Shown here one piece after another: positions 1 to 10,719 of a DNA stretch of 64,000 bases. Numbering within the stretch: position 1 is the stretch's first letter; every line of letters starts with the position of its first letter. Origin of the DNA: Tipula vernalis. Its lineage: Eukaryota; Arthropoda; Insecta; Diptera; Tipulidae. The position numbers and the translations under genes are program-made. Below the pieces are notes generated by a model. It was not told the DNA's origin. It was given only the letters and a program-made list of their open reading frames with translations, and did not search any database. The stretch is taken from NCBI GenBank assembly GCA_958295665.1, contig OY282558.1:133290701-133354700 (forward strand), in the 5' to 3' direction.

Positions 1-45
1 TTCGAACTGATATTTTACATCTCAAATTGGATGTTTTACATATAC

Positions 46-848
46 TGTTAAAGTTACCCGAAAGTTGCTAGCCGAAAGTGGAAAGTCGATAATGCAGAGT
101 GTGTTAGTCCAGCCGAAAGTAAAGAAATGGTATTATAGATTGTGTAATACCAGCAGAAAGTTTCCAGCCGAAAGTAAAAATCGACAATGCAGATTATGTT
201 ATTAACATTCCAGCCGAAAATAAAAAATTTAGTAGTTATCAGCCGAAAGTAAATAGGATACATGGAAAAAATTTTTGTAAATAGTCTTACGTGGAAATCT
301 TTGTTTAACCACAAAATTGGAATAAAGTCAGCCTCTAGAGTGTATATCGGAAGTTGAATCGTTTTTATGTGACTTGTCAATAGCTATCGAATGAAAAAAT
401 TCTGTTCAAGTTTCCGTTGGGAAATCTCGGAAAATTCGATTTTCCAAAAATCATTAGAAAATGTTTATCCTGCGATAGCTATTGACAAATCACATCAATG
501 CAATCCATCTCCAGATATAACACTCTAGAGGCTGATTTTATAAAAAATGTCTAAAGATTTTTGGAAAATCGAATTTTCCGAGATTTCCCACGGGAAACTA
601 GAGCTGAATTTTTTTCATGCGATAGCTATTGACAAATCACATATAAAAACTGATTTTCTTCCAATTTTGTGAATCCTTCTGATTTTCCGATAATTTCCAC
701 GACTAGGTTAAACAAAGTTTTCCATGTATTCTATTTACTTTTGGCTGTCAACTACCAAATTGTTTATTTTCGGCTGGAATGTTAATAACATAATCTGCAT
801 TATCGACATTTTACTTTCGACTGGAAACTTTCAGCTAACTTTAACAGG
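46..848. repeat. Inverted-repeat element, copy 1 (CCGAAAGT foldback family)
   Basis: The two halves are imperfect reverse complements. The left end reads CTGTTAAAGTTA followed by AGCCGAAAGT-type subrepeats, and the right end is the matching ACTTTCGACTGG...CTAACTTTAACAG. Near the centre the motif GGAAAATCGAATTTTCC occurs in inverted copies around 425-450 and 565-590. GCGATAGCTATTGACAAATC occurs near 472 and 620 and inverted near 378. No long reading frame is credible. I infer a non-autonomous foldback or MITE-like element. A related copy lies at 36.8-37.5 kb. Target duplications and exact ends could not be fixed. Confidence 0.7.
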
Positions 849-889
849 GTGTTTTATATTATAAATTGAACGCTTAATAAATTATATGA

Positions 890-1140
890 ATGGCCAATTC
901 GGATGGAACTTGGCTATTCCTTAACTAGTTATGATGAAAATTGACATGTGCGTTGGAAATGGGATTCTAAAATGGTTTTTGGATAAAGTTCTATAATATG
1001 GTCAACAAGAATATAACTTTGCTTTTAAACGGTTATGATGAATTTTGACGTTTCCAACGAATAGAAGGAAATGTGACTCAAAAATTATTTTTAGACGAGG
1101 TTGCGAGAAATATGTCAATATGGCTTCTATAATGTTGTCT
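890..1140 (+). repeat. Fragment of the 108-bp tandem-repeat family
   Basis: The stretch contains GGATGGAACTTGGCTATTCC, then GTTATGATGAAAATTGACATG and GGAAATGGGATTCTAAAATG. These are the same consensus blocks as the 108-bp array at 11.39-12.2 kb. About one and a half diverged units are present. It directly follows the inverted-repeat element. The following 1140-1340 shows no gene or clear repeat. Confidence 0.6.
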
Positions 1141-1366
1141 ATTTAGGTTTCTGTGAATCATGCAGATTATCTCCTTAACAATATTCAAGTTCAATTAAAA
1201 ACTTTCTTGCCAATCCTTCCCTTTAAACTTTGGGTTATGTTTTCTGAGTATTTGCTGCCAGAGCTATAAGTTTGGTATTTTTTAAAAAAATATAGGGTGT
1301 AGCGGACACGTGCCTCAGTAATGAAACTAATAACGGCAGTGCAGAGTTTCCGAATTAGCAATATTA

Positions 1367-1894
1367 TTAAAAATCCTTCAGTTCAGAACCATCAGTTGGT
1401 TTGTATTGAATATTTATAAGACCTTTTTCGACCTTCTCACGAATGAACTCTGATTTGATTTCAATATGTTTAGTAAGCGCAGATAATGAATCGTTGATTG
1501 CCAATTGTATTGCGCTTTTGTTGTCACAATATAACACCATTTGTTTCGATGACGAAGGCATAAGCTCGAGTTAAAGTCGCTTGAGCCAAATAGATTCTTG
1601 TATTGCACATACAATCGCCATGAATTCTTCGGTCGGCGAAAGTGCAACAGTTGGTTGACGTTTTGATCCCTAAGAAACAGCTGCACCCTGCATGGTGAAA
1701 ACATAGCCGGTGGTCGACTTTGTTTCGTCGAGATCACTAGCCCAATCTGCATCACAATAGCCTCTGATTTCATTCGAAGGCTTCTGATAGACCATTTTTT
1801 TATCGATCGTTGCTTTTAAGTATCGCAGCACACGCTTGATCGCTGCCCAATATGCCTTTCCCGGATTTTTGCTATATCGGCTCAACAAATTCAC
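1367..1894 (-). pseudogene. Copia-A RNase H remnant
   Basis: Two consecutive frames encode copia RNase H. The first (1670-1894) has WAAIKRVLRYLKATID and GYCDADWASDLDETKSTTGY. The second (1367-1561) has YCDNKSAIQLAINDS and TKHIEIKSEFIREKV. Between them a stop and a frame change destroy the ALSPTEEF.A block. The final TDK..AD..TK region is replaced by unrelated residues, so the element is cut off near 1367. Confidence 0.75.
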
Positions 1895-1912
1895 TGCATA
1901 GCAAATATCCGG

Positions 1913-2644
1913 TCAAGTTATCTGCGCCACAAACAACAAACTACCAATTACTTGCATATACGGTACGTTTGACATCTCTTGTTGTTCATCACTCGATTTT
2001 GGACACATGCTAGAGGAAACTTTCTGATTTAAATCCAGTAGCGTAGAGATTAGATTGCAATCACTCATACCGAAACGATTAAGAATTTCGGATATGTACT
2101 GCGATTGGTCGATTGAAATTGTGCCAGCCACCCTGTCACGAGTGATTTGAACTCCCAATGCGGATGATGCGTCACCTAAATCTTTCATCTCGAAGTGTCT
2201 GCACAACTCGTTCTTTAACAATCGTTCACTTGTTTCATCGTTAGAGAAAATTAATACGTCATCCACGTAAATAGCAAGAAATAACATTCTGCACCAATTC
2301 ACCGTATAGTAGATGCATTGGTCGGCATTCGAACGCTTCAGACCAAATTTTACCAGCACACTATTCAGGTTCCATACACGACTTGATTGCTTTAATCCGT
2401 ACAACGATTTATGCAGCTTGCAAACTTTGTTCGAATTATTTATAAATTCTTCGGGTTGATACATGTATATATCTTCTTTCAGCTCTCCGTTGATAAAAGC
2501 TGCAACTGCATCCATTTGACGAATATTTAGGTCGAATTTCGCTGCAATCGCCATAAGGAACCGAATCGATGTATACTTCACAACCGGAGAAAACGTGTCA
2601 TGGTAGTCGACGCCATATTTTTGCGAAAAACCTTTAACTACCAA
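1913..2644 (-). pseudogene. Copia-A reverse transcriptase
   Basis: This is an RVT_2-type reverse transcriptase. It shows the GVDYHDTFSPVVKYTSIR block, QMDAVAAFINGELKEDIYM (first catalytic Asp), LYGLKQSSRVW, and the active-site box YVDDVLIFSND near residue 125. It runs open for 243 residues and stops at about 1913 in the middle of the conserved SLLFVAQ.TRPD region, where a stop codon interrupts the sequence. The catalytic residues are intact, but the copy lacks a continuous polyprotein. Confidence 0.8.
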
Positions 2645-3230
2645 TCACGCCTTGTATCGCACAACTGCACCATCTGCATTGCTCTTAGTTTTAAACACCG
2701 ACCTGTATTTAATAGGTGTTTTGTCACGAGGTAAATCGATCAAGGTTCAAGTTTGATTGTCACTCAATGATTTCATTTCTTCACACATAGATTTTCTCCA
2801 CAAATAAGCATTTGTACTCGACAATGCTTCGGCAACGGTTTCAGGATCATTTCCAATAATTTCTTTTGTCAAGAAATTATAACGTATTATATCCATATTT
2901 CGGATACGTTTGGAACTACGAACTGGTTGCGGTGTTTCTACAAACTCATCTGGAATATAGAAATCGTCACGATCACTATCAATTGTAACGTTGCTGTCGA
3001 ATGTCTCAATGGTAACCGGTAGATTTACTGCGTTGTTTACAATATTCAAATCGTTTACTTCAGTTTCGTTGACATTGGCATCAACTTCACATTCATCACT
3101 GGTCAAAATTACTGGGGAAAAAGAAGAATTAGTACTTGCATCTGCGTGCTCAATTACCTTCAGATTTGGCTTTTCAGGAAAGCTTGACTCTATAAACAAA
3201 ACATCTCTCCTTATCACGACTTCTTAGTTG
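2645..3230 (-). pseudogene. Copia-A linker between integrase and reverse transcriptase
   Basis: An acidic, Asp/Glu-rich linker of about 150 residues starts with RRDVLFIES near 3215 and ends in the WRKSMCEEMKSL block that precedes copia reverse transcriptases. A stop follows at about 2747, and then the start of RT continues in the same direction but is broken by a further stop near 2645. In this position copia polyproteins carry a poorly conserved linker. Confidence 0.65.
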
Positions 3231-3286
3231 CCATGTTGTACAACCGGTACGCTTTTGATTCATTGCTATACCCAAGCATAATACAT

Positions 3287-4242
3287 TCAGTTGACTTCGT
3301 GTCGAGCTTCCGCCGTTTTTCCTTTAACACATACCATCGCTCGTACCATCGCTTTGCATCCAAACACTCGTAACATGGTCAAACCTGGATTGGTTTTCGA
3401 CCAAAATTCTTCTGGTGTAGTCGATCGCATATTTCTGCATGGTATTTGGTTTATCAAATATGCTGCCGTTGATAAAGCTTCCGCCCAAAATCTTTTACTT
3501 AAGCCGGAATCGATTAACATACATCGAACTCGTTCCATAAGAGTTCTATTGATACGCTCTGCAACACCATTTTGTTCGAGAGTGTATGGTGCGGTTTTTT
3601 GATGTACAATTCCGCATTTTGCCAAAATATCGACAAATTGTCCATTACAATACTCCGTTCCATTATCAGTGAGCAGGACTTTGATTGTTCTTGAGCACTG
3701 ATTTTCGACGAGAGCCTTGAACTCCAAAAACGTATTGAAAACTTGGTTTTTTTCTCTCAACGCAAAAACAAATACCTTTCTGCTGTAATCATCGACAAAT
3801 GTAACGAAATATTTCGCACCACCAACTGATCGCTCTTGCAGCGGACCACAGACGTCGTAATGAACCAAATCGAGCAAATGTTCAGCACGATTACCAACAT
3901 CTTTAAATGAAGCTCAGGTTTGCTTCCCTTTAATGCAAACAATGCATTTTTTGTTGCTTCCTACGCTGCAATTTAGACCAATTATGGCGCCACACACATT
4001 TTTTAAATTTTCGTCGTTTAAATGTGTCCTAAACGTCGATGCCACAAATTATTATCTATTTTGCCACTGCGTGCCGTTTCATTCATTGAAATTTCGTTTT
4101 TATTTTCACATATCGGTAATATACAATCCAGCCGATACATGTCGTTGACCAATGTCACCGTTGCTATTAAATTATTTTCTGCATTGAAAATTTTGCAATT
4201 TTCTTTATCAAATGCAACATGTGTAACATTGGGATGTTCCAT
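3287..4242 (-). pseudogene. Copia-A pre-integrase and integrase
   Basis: The pre-integrase histidine block NLWHRRLGHI lies near 4020-4050. The catalytic core follows from about 3877: DVCGPL (first Asp), LTDNGTEYCNGQF (second Asp) and QNGVAERINRTL (the Glu). All three DDE residues are still visible, but the zinc-knuckle-to-core junction is frame-shifted near 3890 (ORF restarts at 3877). Below the core the AAYLINQIPC block and RVFGCKAM typical of copia are present. Confidence 0.8.
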
Positions 4243-5990
4243 TTTGGTATGATTTTAAAAATTGTGTTCAACGCACATAACAAGAACAGCGCATGTCTTC
4301 ATAATTTAGTCACGCACTATACATAATATTTTTTTTCTACAATGCACAACTCTCTTGAACGACGGATGGTACTTTTTATGTTTGTTAAGTAAGGGGAAGC
4401 TGATTAGCAAACTGGAAATTCCCCTGGTAAAAAAAAAAGGTATAAAATAAATAAACCTACAACAACAAATAGAAATTATTGGTTGGAAAGGTAAAATAAT
4501 TTCGTATATCATTTATTATCATTCTTGCCATTGTCGTGAAACCAAATTACCAGTAATAATAAAAATAATAAAAACAAAAAATAAATAAAAGCTGTGTATT
4601 TTAAATAGTGGTGCAAAGGTTGTTCCGGTACTTAAGACCAAATTTAATCAACTGTTGGTTGAACACGAGATTATTTTATCTTTACGTGTAAAACGCTTAC
4701 CAAGGTAAATAGTTAATTTTTGTGTTCTGTTTGGGTAGTGTAATATTTAGTTTGGCGTTTTGTTTATTAATTTTTCTACAGAAACGGGTCAAAAACTAAA
4801 ACCAAAACAAATTGTGGCAAGTTTGCACAGCTTAGCCCGGTACTCTTGGTAAGCGTAATTAATAAGAATATATACATAAGTATATATTACTGTTTATTAT
4901 TATTATTATATATATATATAATATCCAAATTTGAATTATTAATTCATAATATTGGCCGACACAAAATAAAATTAAATAATAAACACATTGGATAACAAAA
5001 TACCATAGTTGACCATCGTCAGTGGTATACAACAATGGTGTCGGTCAATGGCGTGTACAATTTATACGTAATGTAAATTAATTAAACAAAAACTTAGATT
5101 TAAAAGCAAGTTATTTTTTTCATTACATTAAATTATAATTTAACAATATTTAATTTGTACGTTATCATTATTATTAATTAAATTAAAACATACATTTAAT
5201 AAGCTGTAATAGAAAATAAGAAAATTGAAAGGGGACGGTTCGAACCATTCATGTAGTTGAAAATGTACTGCATTAAATTTTACAATATATAAAGTTATTT
5301 ATTTCTTTATTTATTTAATTATATTATTTATTGTTTCAAGCTAATTTTTTTTTATATATTACTAATTATACAATTTCTACATATGTCTAAAATTTAAATT
5401 TATTTTTTTTTTTACTTTACCAAACATCTAAGACCTTTTTCGTTTCGGATGAAAGTTGTGTAGTGTACAAAAGTGTTGCTTAAATACGTGCTCGAATATT
5501 TTCTTACATAGTGGTTATGCGTGGTGTCATGTTCGGGAAATTTTAGTGCAAAGTGTATAGTGACTTAAAAATGGAATAAACATTCCATAACTGTAACCTG
5601 ATGATCTGAGGTATGTACCACACAGGGAACTTCCAGATTGTGAAGTTGAACTATATGGAGGTGTGGGTGATGAAACGTGATCAAACCATCGAAGGTCACG
5701 CTACTTAGTGGTATTTTTGTTCTGTTTTTTTTTAAGCGTGATGTGACGGGCTGTTATAGTGTTTTTTTTGTCAATGGTCATTAGTGCGTTTACGTGTGCT
5801 GGTGTTCGTCGTAATAGTATAGTACAGCATTAACTAGCTCTTGAGGATTGGTGGAAAGATCCCACCCAATACGGCTGCCACCTAGCCGGCAATATGCTGT
5901 CCCACCAACCAAATTCTCGAGAGATCTGTTAACGGTTGGATTGCAGGATATCACAATTTTTAAAATATTGTGCAATACTTGAGCTGACCG
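4230..5990. other. AT-rich insertion splitting Copia-A
   Basis: Copia coding sequence stops near 5990 and resumes near 4230, so this 1.75 kb is foreign to the element. It is strongly AT-rich with poly-A/T runs and has no credible protein. The blocks next to the copia flanks contain related but inverted motifs: ATTTTAAAAATTGTG near 4250, and its complement CACAATTTTTAAAATATTG near 5952. This hints at terminal inverted repeats but does not prove them. The flanks themselves carry ATGTGTAAC (about 4218) and GTTACACAT (5990), in inverse orientation. Identity unknown. Confidence 0.5.
4951..5049. repeat. Small hairpin, possible 99-bp MITE
   Basis: ATTGGCCGACAC at 4951-4962 and GTGTCGGTCAAT at 5038-5049 are inverted complements with one mismatch, enclosing about 75 bp. 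This is the size and shape of a tiny TIR element or of a transcribed hairpin. It sits inside the AT-rich insertion of Copia-A. Confidence 0.45.
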
Positions 5991-6300
5991 TTACACATGA
6001 TTGCCGTTTTTGTTCATCTGGCTTACAGAAAGCAAATTTGCACACAAACCCGGAACATGTTGAACATTCGTCAACATTTGTTTTCGACGTTCCACTCCAT
6101 AGGGTTATGTTTACTTCACCAACACAATCAATTTTCAATTTGTCTTTGTTTGCAACAACAACTTCTTTATTCAATGGCACTTTAGTTTTATTAACAATTG
6201 ACTTAGAGTTTGTCATGTGTGCCGATGCACCAGAATCAATAAACCAATCACATGAATTTGTATTATTCACCAAAAATGTCGTATACAAAAGGTTTTCATT
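5990..6300 (-). pseudogene. Copia-A protease segment
   Basis: The motif WFIDSGASAHMTNS near 6240 is the DSGA-type aspartic protease active site of copia polyproteins. The following strand-rich region keeps homology until about 6060, where the frame shifts: the VPGL.NLLSVSQ block that normally follows is visible only in another frame up to about 5990. There homology stops abruptly at the foreign insertion. Confidence 0.7.
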
Positions 6301-6351
6301 TTTTTTATTTTTCTCCTTTTTCTTTGGACAATCTCCGGCGAAATATCCCGT

Positions 6352-6790
6352 CTAACCACACGAATGAGATTTGAACTTGAAATTCGTCTTTTTTTTGTTT
6401 GATCGGTTGATGTTCCATTTAGTTAACATTGCATTATCACTATTACTCGAGTCGTATTTCACTTCTTGCAACAGCAATGTTTTCACTGAATCCGTTGTCA
6501 ATTTTGTTGTTGAATTTTCTACTGCCATTACTAGTGGTTTGTAATCGTCGGGCAGCCCAGCCAACATTAGCGATGCGATTATTTCATCTGATATTTCCAA
6601 ACCAGCCTTTTTCACTTTGATAGAAATCATTACCATATGATTCACATATGATTCCATCGAATCGCAATCAGACAGCTTCAATTGGACTAATTCTTTCAGC
6701 AAAGTTACTCGTCTATACAAGCCGCTATCTTTAAATGCTCTTGTCAAGGCGATCCATGCTTCTTTCGCTGTTTTTGCATTTAGTTTTTAT
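6352..6790 (-). pseudogene. Copia-A gag fragment
   Basis: This is a gag-polyprotein segment of the copia type (UBN2-like). Recognisable blocks are AKEAWIAL, LYRRVTLLKELVQLKL, the ESYVNHM block and a GLPDDYKPLVMA block, in the same order as in Copia-B gag at 49.3-49.95 kb. Just after a lysine/asparagine-rich stretch it ends at SHSCG followed by a stop, where the CCHC zinc knuckle would be expected. The first ~80 residues of a normal copia gag are missing and the sequence upstream of 6790 no longer matches, so this is a truncated remnant. Confidence 0.75.
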
Positions 6791-6845
6791 TTTCTAATAC
6801 ATTTACGTTTTACATGATTGACTTTGCCAGTACCACAGTGAACTT

Positions 6846-6913
6846 AAATTGACAGATAAAGTTCTGTTCACACCAACATAAATTGACATATAAAGGTCTA
6901 TTCACACCAACAG
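6846..6913 (+). repeat. Two-copy 34-bp direct repeat
   Basis: AAATTGACAGATAAAG... and AAATTGACATATAAAG... each continue to TTCACACCAACA, giving two adjacent 34-bp units with a few mismatches. The surrounding 6790-7180 holds no gene that I can support. Confidence 0.6.
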
Positions 6914-7189
6914 TCACACACATCAAATAACCCATGGCCACAGCAAACAGCGATACCATTATTTCAAGCAATATACTCGTATTGTGGTTTCTCTTGTCTA
7001 TCTAATCTTGCGAAAAGGCGACAAATGAATTATAGGACCGATTTCTTAAAAATTTGCTAATTTACATATTTCTATGAAGGCATGCTTTCAGTATTCAGTT
7101 GAGCTACTTTAGAACAAAACTTTGCTTATTTTAATTTGATTTGGAAAAATATTGAATTAATTAATGGTTTTTGAGGAAAATTAAAACTA

Positions 7190-8340
7190 AACACGTCTGC
7201 CTGGCTCGAAAGTCAAAGTCTTATCATAAGTGGTTGAGAAATAGGCAAGTCCCATAATACTTAGCCATATTCCAGAACTTCACCCAAAAATCATTTTAAA
7301 ATCCTGTTCCCAATGCACAAACCGAATTTCATAATAATCGGCAAGTTCCATCATACTTGGCCATATTCCAGAACTACATCCAAAAATCATTTTAGAATCA
7401 CATTTCCAATGTGCAAGCCGAACTTCATCATAATTGATTAAAAATAGGCAAATTCTAAGAAATAGATAAGTTCGATCCTAATTGGCCATACATTTAAGTT
7501 GCTAAAGGTTTAATTTGAAATGTAAAAGGATCAAATTGAGGTTTGAGATATTAACAGTGACCTTTCTTAAATCTTAAACAATATTTGTCTAAGGTTTGGT
7601 TCAAATCGGTCAAGTTGTGTGGATTTATTTAAATATCATACACGTATGCTGTACAAACATACATACAAACACTCACTTTATTTTATAGGTTGCTCAACTG
7701 CTCAGTAAACACTGGTCCAACGCCATCTTAAGCCGGCCCCCAAATTCAACCCTCAACCCAACCGCAAACTTTCTTTCAACTCTATCCTCAAACCTGGATA
7801 AAAAATTGGTGAACTGCTGTTTATATCTTAACCCAACCCCAACTCAACTCCAACTTAACTTGAACTCAACCCGCAAATTAACCCCTAACTTAACCTTCAA
7901 GTCAACACTAAACTCAATTACGCGCAGGTTCCAGAAGCTTTTCAAATCTCGGCATTAACCATACAAATAAATTGGCAAAAAAAAATCTAAATCGAACAAG
8001 CCGTTCTCGAGATAACATGGGTACAGACATACAGACAACCAGACATCCAGACATCCAGATATCCATACAGACGGACGGATTTTTTTTTTTTTTTTTGCGT
8101 TTTTAGACTCAGGGTTCGTGGTGTGGCTAAGGACCATTTTTGTGTCTATGCCTGGTCCTAGTGAACCGCCACCTAAACCTAACCTAACCTAGACTCAGGG
8201 ACTTGTAAAACTTGGAGAAAAGTGGTTTTGGACCAACCAAATTTTTGATCGTTTTTGACGGAATTTTAATACTTTGGTCGTTTTAGACCGAAGTATTTGC
8301 CAGAAAAACATCCTAAAAAGAATTTTAATTTAAAAGCCTA
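7190..8340 (-). repeat. Left arm of a large inverted repeat
   Basis: On the reverse strand this stretch repeats, in the same order, the blocks found at 10720-12196. These are the units built on GGAACTTGCC..TTTCTCAACC, the GGGTTGAG/GGGGTTAA-rich low-complexity block (7740-7920), GAGATTTGAAAAGCTTCTGG (about 7930-7955), and ACTTCGGTCTAAAACGACC (about 8280). About 1.1 kb is shared, with many substitutions and indels. No protein is encoded. The motif GACATCCAGACATCC and the GACGGACGG run near 8040-8078 lie inside it. Confidence 0.7.
8115..8190 (-). mobile_element. 76-bp retroposon-like insertion with 10-bp target duplication
   Basis: AGACTCAGGG occurs at 8105-8114 and again at 8191-8200, flanking 76 bp that are absent from the homologous right arm of the inverted repeat. 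On the minus strand the insert begins with AGGTTAGGTTAGGT, a hexamer-like AACCT run common at insect element ends, and ends CACACCACGAA. It has no poly(A) of its own. The perfect 10-bp duplication indicates a discrete insertion into the older repeat. Confidence 0.65.
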
Positions 8341-9118
8341 CTAGATATGTTTTATTTTTAAATGTTGACAATATTAACAGCAAAGTATTTTAGGTAAATT
8401 TAGAAATCTAAATTCCATATTAAACGGTAACCTATTCATTTTGTCTTAAAGACACCTATCTTAAAGATACATAGCTAAACATTTTTGGAATTTGGAAGGG
8501 GTAATTACCGTAGGAAATATTTCTTCGAAAAGTTTGGGATTATCTCGGAAAACAGATTAACAAATTTTTTTACTTCTTTTTGTTAAAATGACCTCCACGC
8601 AATGATTCAATTGACATCAAATTTCGTAAACAGTTAGATGAGGGATTGTCACATTTATCATCAACCTAAAAATCAAATCGTCGGTGTCGTTTTTGAGAAA
8701 ATTTGTTTGGCAGTTTGGCAAAAGTTAACACAAACTATCAATATTTGTAGAAAGGCAGGCAAAACACTGGAAAATCTGGAACAAAATTTTTTTCGCAATT
8801 ACAATACTTACCCAATATAACTTAGTTATAGTGGGAAAAATAAAAATAAAGATTAAAAAATATTTGTATTATACGTTACCTTCCCAAAAAAAGGCTTTCT
8901 TTCTTTGAATACACAAACACACATCCAAACAACTACAGCACTAGAAAAGAAATGTTCCTTTTAAATAACTTTTTTAAATTCAAACCAAGATTTTGTTTTT
9001 GTTTTTTTGCTTTCTGCTTGTTTGTGAAAAGCTTTCATTTTGTAAGTTAAGCAGCCTTGAATATTAAAAATATAGGATTTATATTTTGTGGCATTCGTCT
9101 TTTTTTGTACACTTTTGT

Positions 9119-9142
9119 ATGTGTGTGTGTGTGTGTGTGTGT
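9119..9142. repeat. (GT)n microsatellite
   Basis: A run of alternating GT in the context GTATGTGTGTGTGTG, about 24 bp long, in non-coding DNA. Confidence 0.9.
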
Positions 9143-9416
9143 TGGTTCATGTTTATGAGAAAAAGCTCAATCACCATAAGAAAATATTAATATACCAAAA
9201 GTCAAACAGAAAAAAAATTCTATTGAAAAATGTCTCAAAAACTATAAAACCATTTTTCTATTGAATTGTATTTAGACATGAGCTACATATTATGTGACAT
9301 TTGAACTTTTCAGGTCATCACATTTGAATAGGAAGAAAAAAAAATTTCCTTTCTTTTTTGTGGTCGTTGACAAAATATTAAAAATTTATACGTAATGTAT
9401 GGATTATAATATCATT

Positions 9417-9420
<4 letters not shown>

Positions 9421-9492
<72 letters not shown>
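9421..9492. repeat. (CA)36 microsatellite
   Basis: Seventy-two bases of perfect CA repeat with no interruption. Such a long pure tract is expected to be length-polymorphic. Confidence 0.98.
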
Positions 9493-9494
<2 letters not shown>

Positions 9495-10719
9495 AGATGC
9501 AAAAAGTATAAATTTGTCATAAATCATATGTACTGACATTCAACCGTTTCCGGCGTAATAAAAACGTGCGTATTCTATAAACAAAACGATTGATAAGAAT
9601 ATAATCAAAATGCTTTTTATACGTACACACTGGTCTTGGTAGAGGATTTATGTACACATTTTCTTGTTTTATGAAACCAAAAAAAAAATATTTTATTTGA
9701 ATATATCTTAAATTTAAAAACGAACATCTTTCATAACAACATCAAGATGTTAGAGAACAATCGAAGAGAAAAGAAAATTTTGTATGTATATACGACGGGA
9801 ATATTTTTTTTGTATTTTGATTTTGGGGGGTTGGGGTATAAATTTTATAAAAAAATACATAAGGGATGTTTTTGCCTGATTTAACGGTATCTTATTTATT
9901 TATTTTTTGTTTCAGTTCACTCATTGCCTGAGTATTTTTTTATTTTAGTATTTCCATATTTTTAATGAAATGCCGTTAGTGATTCTACATTCCGTGCGAT
10001 ATTCTTTGTCTCCCTGGTTGTATCGAAAGGATGTTGAAAGCTCTTCGGTGGAGTACTGCTATCTTAATACCTACTTATAATTTATTTTTAATCACAGTCA
10101 CATTATAGTAAACGGTATGAAAGATAACTCAAAATTTGATTTTGATTCTATATAATCAAACAAAAGTTTTTATAAATCTTTCAAAGTTTTAATCTTTCAT
10201 CCCTTGAAATGTTGAAAACCAAAGAAAAGTAAAAAAAAAATAATAAAAATAAATGATTACGGACATGGTTACCAAAGAAAAAATTTCTACCTGTCTGTCC
10301 TATATAGATGGAATTAAAATTTTCAGCACTTATCAACTAAAAACCGATAAGCAAAGTTTGGGAGAGTACGTCACCTAAAAATATTAAATATGTCGTAAAC
10401 CAATAGAATACATTATTATTTGTTTGGTAGCCCTAAAAAGGTATCTAGATAGATCAACTGCCTACTTGTTACATAAATCAGATGTCCATTTAAGTAAAGA
10501 GTATACAAATATCAAGAGTGCTGAAACCAAGTAGTATCAACAAATATTCTTTTTTGCTTTTACTAGCAGTTACAACGAAAACATTTTTTAATCAATCGTT
10601 TCTGCCTTAAATGTTCCATAGACACTACACAACTATGCGATTATAACCCATATGTTCCTTCAGTTTCATTGCTGTTGATGTTGCATAATACTTTTTTGGT
10701 TTTAAGTGACCGTTCGCTT

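Larger units (their letters stand above)
1340..6790 (-). mobile_element. Degenerate Copia LTR retrotransposon (Copia-A)
   Basis: Read on the minus strand, the order gag, protease, integrase, reverse transcriptase, RNase H is that of Ty1/copia elements. Coding segments lie in several frames with in-frame stops, so the copy is dead. The gag N-terminus is missing upstream of about 6790 and the RNase H C-terminus is lost below about 1367. No LTR pair could be recognised, so the copy is probably truncated at both ends. A 1.75-kb foreign stretch at about 4230-5990 separates protease from integrase. It is related to, but clearly different from, the Copia-B copy at 49-53 kb. Confidence 0.85.
8341..10719. 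other. AT-rich spacer of the inverted repeat, no gene seen
   Basis: About 2.4 kb between the two arms contains poly-A/T runs, a (GT)n tract and a (CA)36 tract. I see no convincing protein, RNA gene or transposon domain. Short open frames here have no recognisable similarity. If the arms are the ends of one element, this would be its non-coding interior. Confidence 0.5.

Noticed and set aside
54..380. 108-aa frame in the inverted-repeat element
   Set aside because: It is made of the reverse complement of CCGAAAGT subrepeats and has no counterpart in copy 2.
46..848. Possible CRISPR-like array from the repeated CCGAAAGT words
   Set aside because: Spacing is irregular, copies occur in inverted orientation, and the DNA is clearly from an insect.
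8115..8190. AACCT repeats considered as telomeric DNA
   Set aside because: Only three imperfect units are present, inside a 76-bp insertion with target duplications.
8638..8820. 60-aa frame in the inverted-repeat spacer
   Set aside because: No similarity recognised, and the composition is the same as the surrounding non-coding DNA.
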